Counted from the stretch's first letter, positions 1 to 10,054 are shown. The stretch: 64,000 bases of DNA from Chaetoceros tenuissimus (GCA_021927905.1 BLLK01000027.1:62001-126000), one strand, 5' to 3'. Numbers and translations: made by a program. The notes: generated by a model not told the origin, from the letters alone.

Positions 1-1298
1 CTAGGACCATAGTAATCACTTTCATCTGCAGCTCTCGGTGCAGAGGCAACTCCACTTCGATCCATTCTTGCCTTCATGGCCAATTCTCTCAAATCTTTTT
101 CACGCTTCTCTCTCTCATTTTCAGCCTGCCTCTGTTGCACTAGACTTCTCAATCGCACCTCTTCTCGCGCCTGACGTTCTGCCAAGTACAAACTCTCTGA
201 TAGGGTTGCAAAGTTGGAGTTAATTGTCTGTTCATCTCTCAAACCTCTTCCATCAGCTGCTAAACGTTTATCCAAGGGAATCATATAACCCTTGGTATTC
301 TTCCAATTTGAAATGCAAGCTGGAATATTCCATGCTGCCTTCTCCTCCTTTGTTAATTTCTCTGGTGGAGCATGCAATATTGGAACAAAGTCTTCAGCTG
401 GTCCAGCTGGAGCCTTGAGATGTTTGTGTTTCGGAGGCATCATCGGATCAATTTGTGCAGGTACCATTTGAATGACACGTTTTGCAGCTGCAGGGTTGTA
501 TCCCGGTGCATTAGGGTTAGCCGTATATTCAATAAATTGGGTTTTCTCTTCTTGATTTTTGGAAGTAGCTGCATTTTCCAATGCAGTACCAGAAGGTTTG
601 CTCATTGCAATTTTGTTGGATAGGAGTGCATCGATTGCCGCTTGAGTTTTTGCAGCTGTATCTTGTTCGTCTGTTTGCGAGGGAAGTGCGATTTCTTCTT
701 CAGTTGGTGTGTATCCTTTGAGATCTCTGTGATGTGCATATACTTTTTTGTCCGAATTAGTCCCTCCTTTAATCAGTGCAGTATAGTCCTTATTCCCTTG
801 TGCATCAATTTGTACATTGGCAATAGCTTGAGTAGTTGAGACTGATGATCCAACCACAAGCTGATTACCAGGTTTACTTTGACCATATTTAATAGGCTTT
901 CCATTCTTATCTAATTTTGGTTTCTCATCTGATCCGAAATTTCTTTTTTGCAAATGAGGATTTCCCATGTTCTTTGGATATTGAGCAACATGAATTTCTG
1001 GGAAAGCCCCTCCATCGTCAAAGTCTGCAATTGATCGTGGGACAAAGAGTTTCTGCTTACGTGCTTTTCTCTCAGCAGGCGTCAATTTAGAAAATTCTGC
1101 AGCTGCATTACATCTCTGTTCGTATGACGGTGCTCTTTGTGGTATCGATGTCTTATCAGCTTTGGAGTTGGAAGATTGAGAAGAGTTGTGAATTGCCAAT
1201 TGATTGTTCGATGTTGCTGCTGATGATGAAGTGCTTTTGCCACCAGGTCTTTGGTTTCCCTTTGAACGTACTGGTGCAGGAAGGAATAGAGAAGTCAT
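1..1298 (-). CDS. SNW1: SNW1/SKIP (Prp45) splicing and transcription co-regulator, 3' part beyond the window
   Basis: SNW-domain protein of the activated spliceosome, acting in the nucleus. The reading frame is open without an intron from the ATG at 1298 down to position 1, so about 432 residues are visible and the C-terminus lies outside the window. Seen in the translation: a Ser/Thr-rich N-terminus, the conserved PKNMGNP segment, and further on IPACISNWKNTKGYMIPLDK followed by RLAADGRG, which is the SNW signature. After it comes a basic Glu/Arg helical stretch (ERQAREEVRLRSLVQQRQ). These are the hallmark blocks of human SNW1, yeast Prp45 and plant SKIP, in the right order. The start is the first in-frame ATG. 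The family assignment is very safe; only the missing C-terminal portion is unknown. Confidence 0.95.
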   Translation of the reverse strand, partial: MTSLFLPAPVRSKGNQRPGGKSTSSSAATSNNQLAIHNSSQSSNSKADKTSIPQRAPSYEQRCNAAAEFSKLTPAERKARKQKLFVPRSIADFDDGGAFPEIHVAQYPKNMGNPHLQKRNFGSDEKPKLDKNGKPIKYGQSKPGNQLVVGSSVSTTQAIANVQIDAQGNKDYTALIKGGTNSDKKVYAHHRDLKGYTPTEEEIALPSQTDEQDTAAKTQAAIDALLSNKIAMSKPSGTALENAATSKNQEEKTQFIEYTANPNAPGYNPAAAKRVIQMVPAQIDPMMPPKHKHLKAPAGPAEDFVPILHAPPEKLTKEEKAAWNIPACISNWKNTKGYMIPLDKRLAADGRGLRDEQTINSNFATLSESLYLAERQAREEVRLRSLVQQRQAENEREKREKDLRELAMKARMDRSGVASAPRAADESDYYGP

Positions 1299-1973
1299 GT
1301 TGAATAGAAATATAAGCTACTTTTTAGCAACAAAGCTTGATATAGTAGTCGTGTTGCAACAATTACTATGTTCTTCGATAGGTTCTATTATGTATGATGT
1401 TGTTGCTCTTGACTGTTGAGCTTATGCTGTGTGTACAGTTGTGGCGTGTAGTTGTTGTCTGTTGTGTTAGGGGGTAATCGCTAACCCCAAAAATAGATTG
1501 AAGAAAATTCCACTTTTCTTTTACGTACAATGACGATGTCTTGTCGTATCCACTACAACTAAGCTAGTCGTTAGGTATGCTTGTGAGCTGATCTAGAGCT
1601 ACTCTGATCTTAGTTTGTAAAGTTTAAAATTATAAAAAAATGCTTTTTTTAAAGTTTTCTAGTTTTTATAAATAAAACTTGTATTGCATCATATTTGAGC
1701 ACACAAAAAAGAACGAGAGGAACATTCAAGAAGTACCCCTAAGGCCCTCAAAGCTGGAATCAAACATCACCTCAAAAATCTATGTAGAAGTAATAAGCAA
1801 TCATAAGTACCATTTAGGTACCATCATCTTAAGAAGCAGAAGATTTATTCATCGTCCATCTCTTCTTTTCACTGTTTAACAAGCATATCGAAAAGAGAAA
1901 AAGGTGCATACACTCTGCACCAATCACAGACTCTTCACCTGCTTTGTTGTGCATTGTGCATCGCAAAAAGAAA
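1299..1973. other. Intergenic, 5' flank of SNW1 gene
   Basis: AT-rich, no convincing coding frame on either strand; presumably contains the SNW1 promoter. Nothing else recognised. Confidence 0.5.
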
Positions 1974-2070
1974 TACACAGGGAGAGAATCGAACTCCCGA
2001 CCTACTGGGTATTTAGTAGGTGCAAGACCAAATGTAAACCAGTCGTCATAACCAACTAGACCACCCGTGC
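1974..2070 (-). tRNA. tRNA-Val (anticodon UAC) with a 23-nt intron
   Basis: On the minus strand a complete cloverleaf folds by hand. The acceptor arm GCACGGG pairs with CCTGTGT (two G-U pairs) and the discriminator is A. There is a short D arm, and a T arm GGGAG/CTCTC around TTCGATT. The anticodon stem ACTGG/CCAGT encloses loop bases TT-TAC-A and, after an insertion, C. The insertion at 2010-2032 sits between positions 37 and 38, the canonical eukaryotic tRNA intron site. The mature anticodon TAC reads GUA valine codons, and the arm sequences resemble eukaryotic tRNA-Val. No CCA is encoded, as expected in a nuclear gene. Confidence 0.88.
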
Positions 2071-2399
2071 TTCTTGCAGAGTATCTGTGTATTGCCAATT
2101 ATAATTTATATCACACCTATTTTTCTTCCTTGACAGGATGTTGTCACAACAGCTGCAGACTTGCGAACCACTCATCAACATCTATGAAAATGCAAAAGAT
2201 ATTCATGTTTATTGACTACACGTACCTTAGAGACGAGACCGCACATACAAGATAATTTCATATGCTACTCAGAATCACATCGTGAAGACTGAAGCAGTCA
2301 ATCTTTACAGATTATTTCTTTTATATTCAATTTGCAAGTCACAGTCAGTTTGAAACTAAACAAAGACCTATGCTGAAGATGAGAAACATAAGCAAAGTA
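2071..2399. other. Intergenic between tRNA-Val and repeat copy 1
   Basis: No supported gene. A short plus-strand frame overlaps the tRNA 5' flank and has no protein character. Confidence 0.4.
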
Positions 2400-2812
2400 T
2401 TATTATCGGTTTGTCAGGGAACCGATTCCTTACCCCGTTTATTTTTCCGTTCGTGCGTGCGTGCGTTCGTTCGTGTCACACTACTAACAGATGACCCCAA
2501 CGGGGTGAAATGATTCGCTCCGTTCTATTGTTCGCGTCGCACTACTAACTGTTGACTCTGAATGGGTGAAGATGATTCGTTCGTTCTCACAATTAGTAAC
2601 TACCTACTTGACATGATTGACGGATAGAAGGTCAGACTGTCTGCAGTAAAGTAGACACTCTACCTAGGACCATTCTTCTATTGTACAGGCATTCTATAAC
2701 ACAGTGCTGTACCTCTTTACTTCTTACAAAATAGGGTGAACCTACTATGTACTATCATTTACTTTTAGTTTCGATGAGAAAAAACAAACAAACCGATTTC
2801 AACCTGACTTGT
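2400..2812 (+). repeat. Dispersed non-coding repeat, copy 1 (about 413 bp)
   Basis: The stretch from TTATTATCGG to CAACCTGACTTGT reappears, inverted and highly similar along its whole length, at 49879-50285. Both copies stop matching at the same terminal bases, so these are the element limits. The ends carry a short imperfect inverted relation (ATCGGTTTGT near the left end, ACAAACCGAT near the right end), plus TCAGG/CCTGA. It contains a GTGCGTGCGTGCG/TTCGTTCG microsatellite-like stretch and no open frame. It could be a non-autonomous DNA element or a solo LTR; no clear target-site duplication was identified. High similarity suggests recent activity. Confidence 0.75.
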
Positions 2813-2853
2813 TCGCATCTAGAGGCTTCGCCAAGACATTAGTGCAAAAGAGA

Positions 2854-3036
2854 ATGATGGGATTTGCATCTGTCCCTCAAGTTGGTACAACAGCAAAGAC
2901 TGTGGCCCTTGTTACTGGGAGTTTCAGTGGAGTTATTGGACTTATATCAATTGCACCACTTGATGAATTCGAGAAAATAGAGAAGAGGAACTTGTTGGAT
3001 GTTCGAGAAGGTATTTCACTATCTCCTCCAGAGTAG
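2854..3036 (+). CDS. Small putative mitochondrial or membrane protein, 60 aa (uncertain)
   Basis: A short frame with one hydrophobic segment (VALVTGSFSGVIGLISI) preceded by basic and hydroxylated residues, resembling a mitochondrial presequence plus membrane anchor. In-frame codons continue upstream to about 2809, i.e. exactly to the edge of repeat copy 1. The true N-terminus may therefore have been displaced or may be encoded elsewhere. Its 3' end overlaps the C-terminal coding sequence of the gene on the opposite strand (2942 onward), so either the genes overlap tail to tail or one model is wrong. No family recognised. Confidence 0.35.
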   Translation: MMGFASVPQVGTTAKTVALVTGSFSGVIGLISIAPLDEFEKIEKRNLLDVREGISLSPPE

Positions 3037-4269
3037 CATCTTTTCCTGCACAATGGTAGTTCACAATATTTTTCTTTGCATTCTGCTTCGTCTCTCCATC
3101 TATCCACCGAGAGGATCTCAATGCTCCGAAGAATGTTGAGCCATCACCATCCAAAAAACCACCCAAAACCAGAGCACAGTAAAGTTTGATTTCATCTTCA
3201 GTCATGTCAATACGCCCGTACAAGAATTCCAAGAGCGTACTTGCGGCAAATCGGTGAGTTTTCATGCCATGATGATTGTTCAATCGTTTGTTGGAGAAAA
3301 GTCCAGAAAATGGTTCCCTATATTTACGGACGAGAAAAGATATAAGATATCAATATTACCCGATGCAATCAACTTGAGATGGAATACTTACAAGAAGGCG
3401 AATACATCATCAAGAAAGTCGTTTTGAAATTCTTCATTAGATGCAAAAGCATCCATATCTCGACCACCATCTTCCATATCGCCACACACACTGCTCACAA
3501 GATGTAACACTAAAAGGATGATGTCAAACATTGAAGGCATATCCTCGAAAGATCTTTCTGTACCCATCAGAATGGAACGGAGTCTTTCTTTTGGGAATTC
3601 AGATGAAATAATGCCGAGCTTGGCATTGTGTTTGTCAATAAATTCCAAAAGTATGTCAACAAAGACCTCAGCAATCATTTCCATTGCGGGTGGATTGATC
3701 TGCTTCACTGGTGACCCTTCCTCGTTTTCATCATCTGAACTATCGTTTTCATCGCTTGAAGACTCGTTTTCATCGTCTGAACTATCGTTGGCATCGATTG
3801 AAGACTCGTTTTCATCAAGTTCATTATCATGTTCGGAATGCTGCTGCGTTTCAGTATCAGTAGTGGACGGTTGCTTGGAATCGAAACTTTCAGTTACAGT
3901 AGAGGTAGCTGTGGTAGTACTAGTTTCAAGCTGTGTCTTTGGAGAAGATGTCTTTTTTGCAGAAGTTGCAAAGTTTGGATCAAAATCAAGTACCTCGTCA
4001 TCCGAGTCGGAAGTTTCGCTAGGTTGCTTTGAGGAAGTAGCAATCCGTTGTCTCTTTGCAGAAGCGTTTATCTCAAAATTTGGATCGTAACCAAATAATT
4101 CATCATCCGAGTCGGATTCAGAAGTCACCATTGCTTTGTCAGCTTTGGAAGGTTGCATTTCAGTGTCGGCTGCGGAAGGAGCTTCCGAAAGTTTTCGAAG
4201 TCTTTCTTTCTCTAAATGCTTCAACCTTAAGGATGTAGACAATCTTGGATATGGTGGCTTGGAATCCAT
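2942..4269 (-). CDS. Unrecognised acidic protein, 417 aa, one intron
   Basis: Two exons: 4269-3392 and 3317-2942, joined across GTAAGT...TATAG with the frame kept (codon split TT|G). The N-terminal half is low complexity: Ser/Asp/Glu-rich with repeated DSDDE and SSDENDSSDDEN blocks, plus two similar segments of the type DELFGYDPNFE and DEVLDFDPNFA. The C-terminal half looks globular and helical, with residues such as HRFAASTLLEFLYGRIDMT and a GGFLDGDGSTFFGALRS loop. The acidic domain suggests a nuclear or chromatin/RNA-associated protein, but this is inference. The start is the ATG at 4269. The last 25 codons overlap a plus-strand frame. Confidence 0.6.
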
Positions 4270-4468
4270 TAATGGAAACAAACTAGTGGAGATTTGGTTC
4301 GAAACTGAAATGAAGGCTATCGTGCTTGTGTTTTTTGCGGGAGTTTTTGAAATTCAAATTTAACCAAAAAATAACTGTTGTTCCAAAACGCATTTTTTTG
4401 GAAAGCTTCCGGAATCTATTTTTTTCAAATCAATCACTTCTTTGAATAGACACAAACAATTTTTCAAC

Positions 4469-5326
4469 ATGAGTATCCCTAACCTCCGAAAAGTGCACAC
4501 TTCCCTCAAAATCGGAAGTGAGACGATCACATGTAATCTTGAACTAATCAACTATTCAAAAGATTACAAAGACGTGGAGCTCACAGATGAACTCCGTACT
4601 CGAGAGGAGCAGAAATTCGAATTGATGAAAGCAACATTGAAAGGAAAATTGAATGACATCTATCTTCCTGTGTTTGAGAGATTGAAGGGACTTGGAACCT
4701 CTACAGAAGAGATTAGAGGCTTGATGAAGTGGGCACTCTATCTTGAAATAGAAAAAATGGACGACAGGTAAAATAATAATTTGAATCTTTTCCTTTGACT
4801 CGTCTGTTAATTAACATTCTTGGATCTTCATTCGAATAGACAAAAGACTAGAAAATGGCTATATCCCAACGAGACTGAAAAAACAGTAACAATGGCACCA
4901 GTTCTCGGTATTAGAACAGAAATGAATAGGAAACTTTCTACTAAAGAAAAATATCGGCTAAAAAGACAAGTTGATTATGAAGCGAGACTCAAGCAACTAG
5001 AAAATCCCAAGATTACAAATGTGGAGATGAAAAAACACATCAAAGGTATAATCAAGGATGAGAATTATTCTCATTCTAGGCAACCTGTATCAGTGTATCC
5101 AATGGATGAGAAATCTCAAATTGAGAGATTAGTGGCAACAGCTGCAGTTTTTCAAAGCAAAGAAAACGAAGATAAGAAGCCGAACAAAGCCATTAAACAG
5201 GAATTGAAGCATTTCTATGGGAAAAATAGCCACATGCCAGCTGATCGTGCTCAAAAGGCGATTAGACGAAGAAAGAAGATTTACAACGAAAGACTTGCAG
5301 AGTTTCAAAAACCCTGGTATCCATGA
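4469..5326 (+). CDS. Unrecognised basic coiled-coil-like protein, 261 aa, one intron
   Basis: Exons 4469-4767 and 4840-5326 join through GTAAAA...GAATAG with the codon AG|A intact. The product is strongly charged (Lys/Arg/Glu-rich) and helical, with no signal peptide or membrane segment. Its C-terminal portion is rich in Lys/Arg (AIRRRKKIYNERLAEFQ) and ends PWYP. It is divergent from the acidic gene at 2942-4269, with about 200 bp between start codons, so the two may share a promoter. No family recognised. The ATG at 4469 (context caacATGAG) was preferred over sequence further upstream. Confidence 0.6.
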
Positions 5327-6638
5327 TTTCTAAATGTCCTCGCCTTTGTGCTGTTTTATGTATTGCACTTGACCAAACAACTCTTATGAGTAGAAGAAGT
5401 AAAAGTAGAGTCGATTTATTTGTCTAAATCTGTACATTGTTAATATTCGTCGAGGTCATAAGAGCGATTTGTACTTAGTTATACCATCGTCACCTACACC
5501 CTCGTTGAATTGATTTCTCGCAGAGGAAATATGCTGAATCTTTTTCTGTATAATCTCTTGATGAAGATGATTCTTCGACTTTAGAAGCTATCACCCAATA
5601 GCTTGCTTTTGGTATTGTATAGAAATAGAACATTGAGGTAGAAATGATGTTGGAATGATGACACCAATAACAATACCGCAGTACGTAATTACATGTAGAA
5701 TATATACTTAGTATACACTTCCCACCATCCATTTTTTCCGTTGAACACATCGATGGAATCGTCACAGCGTGGCGCATGCAAATATTCTATCTATTTCTAT
5801 CTAAAACAAGATGTTCTGAAAGCAATTTACTTAAGCCCCTGAGATGTTCAAGGAAATATATGCTCAATCCCATTTATTGTCCAATCAAAAAGCGTCGTTT
5901 GCTTCTTGAGGACATTTTGTTTACTTAAGCCCTTTTTGCCTAATTATTTGTGGCACGGAAAACACTCCAAAAAAAAGTGTTTTAGGTCTATTCACATATA
6001 CCTGTACACAGAGCAGAATGAGTGCTGTGTACAGGTATGTCTAACGTAGCCAGATTCCATTTTGTTCCCGAGAAATCTGTGCCACAAAAAATATTGAGCA
6101 AACAATGCCAACATTGCGGTATTAGTCTCAACTCAATTTATTTTTCACCCTTTAGTTTTGCTGCATAAAATCCATCATCATTAATGCTGCATATTTAATT
6201 TTTCAATTTTATTTAACAACGAAAATAGCCCTTTTTAGTCTTCTTAAAGACAAAGGAAAAGTTTACAGGAAAAGAAGAGAGGCGAGAAGAGGTGGTCTGG
6301 CGTGAGGGGGTCCGATGTGATGAGAGGGTTCGTGAGAGGGTGAGTTGGACGCATAACCTAAGTCTCTTTCCTGTGTTGAAATCTCATTAAAATCTTCGAA
6401 CGCTAAGTTCAGGCGAGAACGCTAAGTGAAAGTAGCTAGAACGCTTTGTTGCTAAGAGAGCGAGTGGTACCTTTATCACAACATCACAACCCCTATCACA
6501 ACCAAATTTGAATAAGCCTATCACACCACTACTCAAATATCCAACAAAAGAAGACAATAAACTATTTGCACTATCTCCATCGGACCTCCAATAAGAATTG
6601 CTGAAGGTTTTCAAACTTGCACCAATAACTACAGGACA
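5327..6638. other. Long intergenic region (1.3 kb)
   Basis: No supported gene on either strand; the longest minus-strand frame (5490-5777) has no protein character. It holds a nested inverted-repeat structure (listed separately) and a purine-rich GAGAGG/GTGAG stretch at about 6265-6345. The last few hundred bases are presumably the promoter of the 7TM gene. Confidence 0.5.
5947..6088. repeat. Nested inverted repeats, 142 bp, MITE-like or hairpin
   Basis: Outer 10-bp perfect inverted repeat TTTGTGGCAC (5947-5956) and GTGCCACAAA (6079-6088). Inside lie a small hairpin AAAACACT/AGTGTTTT (about 5959-5983) and a 14-bp perfect hairpin ATACCTGTACACAG (5998-6011) with CTGTGTACAGGTAT (6025-6038), loop 13 nt. 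The layout resembles a short foldback element or a structured RNA. No second copy was noticed in this window. Confidence 0.55.
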
Positions 6639-8051
6639 ATGCCAAATCAATTTTTCACTTCTCAAGTTATACGAACGGTGACATCTTCTACATCGTTCTT
6701 ATGTTCCTCAATCATGGCATTCATGATCACCAACTCAAAAAATGCCTTGGGATCTCCTTATAAAAGGATTATTTTTGGTCTTACTATTAGCGATATTTTG
6801 CAGTCACTAGGTTTCATTTTATCTCCATTAGCGGCACCAAAAGACACACCCGAAAACTTTTGGGCTCGAGGAAATGTGTCAACATGCGAAGCAACAGGTT
6901 TCATATTGACAGCAGGAGGTACAGCTTTACCTATGTATACATTTCTACTCACCTTTTACTTTTACATGAGAGTTCGGAAGAAAATGAGTCCAAAAGACTT
7001 TTCCTATAAAATTGAGAGATACTGCCATGTCTTCATAATCACATGGAATCTGATATGTTCGTGCATTGCTCTTTTCATGGACTACTATAACCCCAGCCGA
7101 ACAGGTTCATTTTGTACCATGAAGGAATACCCATTATATTGCAACTCTAAACCAGAAGAAGTTGGTGAGTGTCAAAGAGGAGCAAATGGGCAGAAGGCTT
7201 CGTTTGTCCTAATGGGTATTCCTGCATTAATCTCGATGCTTGGTATGATCACCACCCTCATTGTTCTCAATGTGTATGTATTTGAACATGAAAGGACCTA
7301 CTCTATGAACAAAGAAAGAAGAGAAATTGGATGTTGTCAGATGATAATGCTGCAACTTCGTCATCTCTTTTGCGTTTGTTTACCACACCGCCGAACGCAA
7401 GGGGCTCGAAACGGGCAGGAGAATCTTCCACCCGAGAACCCTCAAGCGCAACAAGATATTAGAAACGCTGATTTATTACAGCGTTCTTATGCTAGAGCCT
7501 CGCTTGTACAGTCAAGTCTGTATGTGATAGCATTCTGCTTCACTTACACTTTCCTTATTTTCGACTTTTTGTATGTTCTGATTTCGAACAAGCCGAACCC
7601 GGAGTGGACCTTTATAGCGCTCTCATTGACATTGCCTATTGGTGGCTTACTTAACATTCTTGTTTACACCAGGCCAAAGGTGTTAAAGGTGAAAGAAAAA
7701 CACCCTAATTTCCCAAAGTTTGTTTGCTTATTTCTTGTGATTGTGTCAGGCGGCGAAGCTCCAGATGAATCTGCTATTCAAGCTGCACTGAGATCAATTA
7801 TGGGAGATCCCGACTACGGTCGTAGAGTCTTGAGTACCTCCGACGCGCGTGAAGAAGAAGCACAAGGTCAAGATGATGAAGAGCTGTTTTCTTGGGATGA
7901 TGATTTGGGAGTAATATCAAACATATTCAACTTGTATGGATCGAATTCAAAGGATGGTTCGGGTTTTTCGTATGAAGTTGAAAGGGAAAGTATTTCTGAC
8001 AGACTCGACTCAAAGCTTAGTTTGGCGGAAAGTACAACTAGCAAAGTTTAA
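6639..8051 (+). CDS. GPCR-like seven-transmembrane protein, 470 aa
   Basis: Intronless frame of 470 residues with hydrophobic helices spread over residues ~10-360. The first spans about 10-32 (TSFLCSSIMAFMI), the second carries FGLTISDILQSLGFIL, the third GGTALPMYTFLLTFYFYMRV, the fourth FIITWNLICSCIALFM, the fifth GIPALISMLGMITTLIVLNVYVF, and the sixth and seventh flank NKPNPEWTFIALSLTLP and LLNILVY. There is a long cytoplasmic third loop (residues ~230-285, Cys and Gln/Asn-rich) and an acidic Ser-rich tail. Extracellular cysteines are present (STCEATG, GSFCTMKEYPLYCN). The layout fits the rhodopsin/cAMP-receptor-like families expanded in diatoms. Ligand and G-protein coupling are unknown. 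Confidence 0.75.
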   Translation: MPNQFFTSQVIRTVTSSTSFLCSSIMAFMITNSKNALGSPYKRIIFGLTISDILQSLGFILSPLAAPKDTPENFWARGNVSTCEATGFILTAGGTALPMYTFLLTFYFYMRVRKKMSPKDFSYKIERYCHVFIITWNLICSCIALFMDYYNPSRTGSFCTMKEYPLYCNSKPEEVGECQRGANGQKASFVLMGIPALISMLGMITTLIVLNVYVFEHERTYSMNKERREIGCCQMIMLQLRHLFCVCLPHRRTQGARNGQENLPPENPQAQQDIRNADLLQRSYARASLVQSSLYVIAFCFTYTFLIFDFLYVLISNKPNPEWTFIALSLTLPIGGLLNILVYTRPKVLKVKEKHPNFPKFVCLFLVIVSGGEAPDESAIQAALRSIMGDPDYGRRVLSTSDAREEEAQGQDDEELFSWDDDLGVISNIFNLYGSNSKDGSGFSYEVERESISDRLDSKLSLAESTTSKV

Positions 8052-8215
8052 TCGAAAATTTGATCCATTAAGTTGCGTGAGTAAGGGCTACTCTGCATAA
8101 AATTAGTAGGTTTATCTTGAAAAATCGTAACAAAGAAAATAGATAAATATTTACGAAAATCATTTTTTCTTATTGAGTTCTTCAGCAACTTTAATTCTAT
8201 TGAGAGCAGATTTTA

Positions 8216-10054
8216 CTAGTTCGTCGTAGTTGATGCTTTTGCCATTTTTGCGCGTAGCTCTGTGCTACTTACATCCACTCTAAAATCACTCTCTTGAATT
8301 ATTGTAAACATATCTCGAACATCCACAGGTAAGTCTTTCAATTCCTCTTCGCCTGAAACAAATTTGGCTTTCTCCCCGTCTTCTGTTTTAATCTGTTCTA
8401 GTCGACCTCCGACGACAAAGTGCACTCCATTATCACCCATTTCTCTGACAGCTTCTAGCATTCCGTCGTATCCATTGTAATATTTCGGATTGATAATTCG
8501 AACCATGGTGTCAGTTCCAATTACAAATGTTATTTTGCGTTTCTTTCTATTGGAAGAATCACAGCCAGATGGGGAGAGATACTTCTGCAGCACTCTAACC
8601 TTGTCTATAAATAGACTAGCGCTTGTCAAAATTACACCCCAATCTTGTGGAATTTCTGACTGAGCCTCTTTGTCATTGGTTAGTGTGCCAAATAATTGAG
8701 CACGTCTGCTAGCTTCGCTAGGTTCCATCGCTGGCTTATCTGCGTTTGTAAGAGACATTTCAAATAGGACTGTGAAAGGCCCTTCCTTAACAGTATCATT
8801 TGTAATATGTTTGAATGATTGAAAATCACTGGTGTTCCACATACTTTCGAGGATATCACTGTCTTTTGATGTAAAATATTCAGATAGTTCTTGCTGTTTT
8901 TTCCTCGTCAACGTTTTTACAGCTGCAGTAGCGAGAGTGACATGACCAATATGTGGTGGATTGAAACTTCCAGGAAAGATAATTGGATCAGAAGGAAGTA
9001 CAGTATGACCAAGTGGGGATAGCTCACGAGTTTCTCTGTCCATACCAAGAATGATTGCGTCGGTTTTGTCGTTATTGTCAATGACCATTCTTGCAGCATT
9101 CTCTATAAATTCGGTGCTGTTACTACTATAAAATGATGGAGTATTTGTTGAAACCTGAATTTCATCGCCATCTCTATCTAAAAGAGCGTGTGCATCAATT
9201 GTAAACTGCTGCTCATCACATGAGTATTGCTGAATGGAAGATAAAATAAGTTCAGCTAACAATGTCTCTTCCTGAGATCGATCTCTTCGTGCTTCTTCTC
9301 CATTTTTACCCTTGTTTTGATTGCTCAAAAGAATATCCCATTTGGTAACTTTTCCATCGCCACCTGCTACACTTATATACGCTCTACTTTTCCTATCTTC
9401 CCTTCCATGACTGACAAGTGTTGAGGTGCATCCAACAGCCAGCACTTTATTTTTCATCAAGTCGATCTGCTGTGCTTGTTGAAAAGAATGATGCAATGCA
9501 GCCTGTGAAAGAAGCGTAGCCGCACCACTGGAAGCAAAGCCAAATTTCCCATCTTTTGATTGGTAATTGTCAATTTGTTCGAGCATGTGCTGACTATGTT
9601 TCAAGTGCTGAGAAATGTATTGACAGAATGAATTACGATCATAGAGTATTTCACCATTCATGAGTACTGATGATGCTCCTGGTGTAGATACAAGAGAGCT
9701 GACTGCCTTAGATCCACCGCCAGCTATTGCGAATGATACCTTGTGCGATTTAGTAGATATAATTGACTTGCATAATTTGGACAATATTGGATCTTCCGAC
9801 TGAATAGATGAGGCAACTGATGTCACTGTGCTGGATGAAATACTGCTTGCTTTTCGCTTGGTACTTAGTAGTTGTCCACTCATTTTCGAGATGCTAAGAG
9901 ATGATCTATACATCTGTCCCCTTTGAAAATTTCTTTTGCTATTTGTAAATGCTGTGACGGAGATTGATGACAGTGAAGATGGGAAAATTTCGATGACAAT
10001 AGCTATGAATAAAAATACTCTGATAGACCAAAATGTACTTGGCCCGAGCTGCAT
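8216..10054 (-). CDS. CinA-like / nicotinamide-nucleotide adenylyltransferase-like fusion, 612 aa
   Basis: Single exon with two domains. Residues ~95-280 resemble the CinA C-terminal (PncC, NMN amidohydrolase) fold, with SFAIAGGGSKAVSSLVSTPG and ASSVLMNGEILYDRN. The usual AESCTGG catalytic segment reads AIAGGGSKA here, so deamidase activity is doubtful. Residues ~355-605 are a nucleotidyltransferase: FPGSFNPPHIGHVTLA supplies the HxGH motif, and FVIGTDTMVRI plus VSSTELRAK match the NMNAT/NaMNAT-type C-terminal signature. The N-terminus has a hydrophobic signal-like segment and then SVTAFTNSK, suggestive of ER or plastid routing. Likely role: pyridine-nucleotide salvage or a related adenylyl transfer. 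It is divergent from the FKBP-MsrA gene. Confidence 0.78.
   Translation of the reverse strand: MQLGPSTFWSIRVFLFIAIVIEIFPSSLSSISVTAFTNSKRNFQRGQMYRSSLSISKMSGQLLSTKRKASSISSSTVTSVASSIQSEDPILSKLCKSIISTKSHKVSFAIAGGGSKAVSSLVSTPGASSVLMNGEILYDRNSFCQYISQHLKHSQHMLEQIDNYQSKDGKFGFASSGAATLLSQAALHHSFQQAQQIDLMKNKVLAVGCTSTLVSHGREDRKSRAYISVAGGDGKVTKWDILLSNQNKGKNGEEARRDRSQEETLLAELILSSIQQYSCDEQQFTIDAHALLDRDGDEIQVSTNTPSFYSSNSTEFIENAARMVIDNNDKTDAIILGMDRETRELSPLGHTVLPSDPIIFPGSFNPPHIGHVTLATAAVKTLTRKKQQELSEYFTSKDSDILESMWNTSDFQSFKHITNDTVKEGPFTVLFEMSLTNADKPAMEPSEASRRAQLFGTLTNDKEAQSEIPQDWGVILTSASLFIDKVRVLQKYLSPSGCDSSNRKKRKITFVIGTDTMVRIINPKYYNGYDGMLEAVREMGDNGVHFVVGGRLEQIKTEDGEKAKFVSGEEELKDLPVDVRDMFTIIQESDFRVDVSSTELRAKMAKASTTTN

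Noticed and set aside
1974-2070. Reading the tRNA as tRNA-Tyr because of its intron
   Set aside because: The loop base order gives anticodon UAC, not GUA, and the arms resemble tRNA-Val.
3518-4090. 190-codon plus-strand Ser-rich frame
   Set aside because: Antisense shadow of the acidic Ser/Asp/Glu gene on the minus strand; its serines come from complementing GAA/GAT codons.
5490-5777. 95-codon minus-strand frame
   Set aside because: No signal, domain or composition of a protein; lies in a spacer with short repeats.
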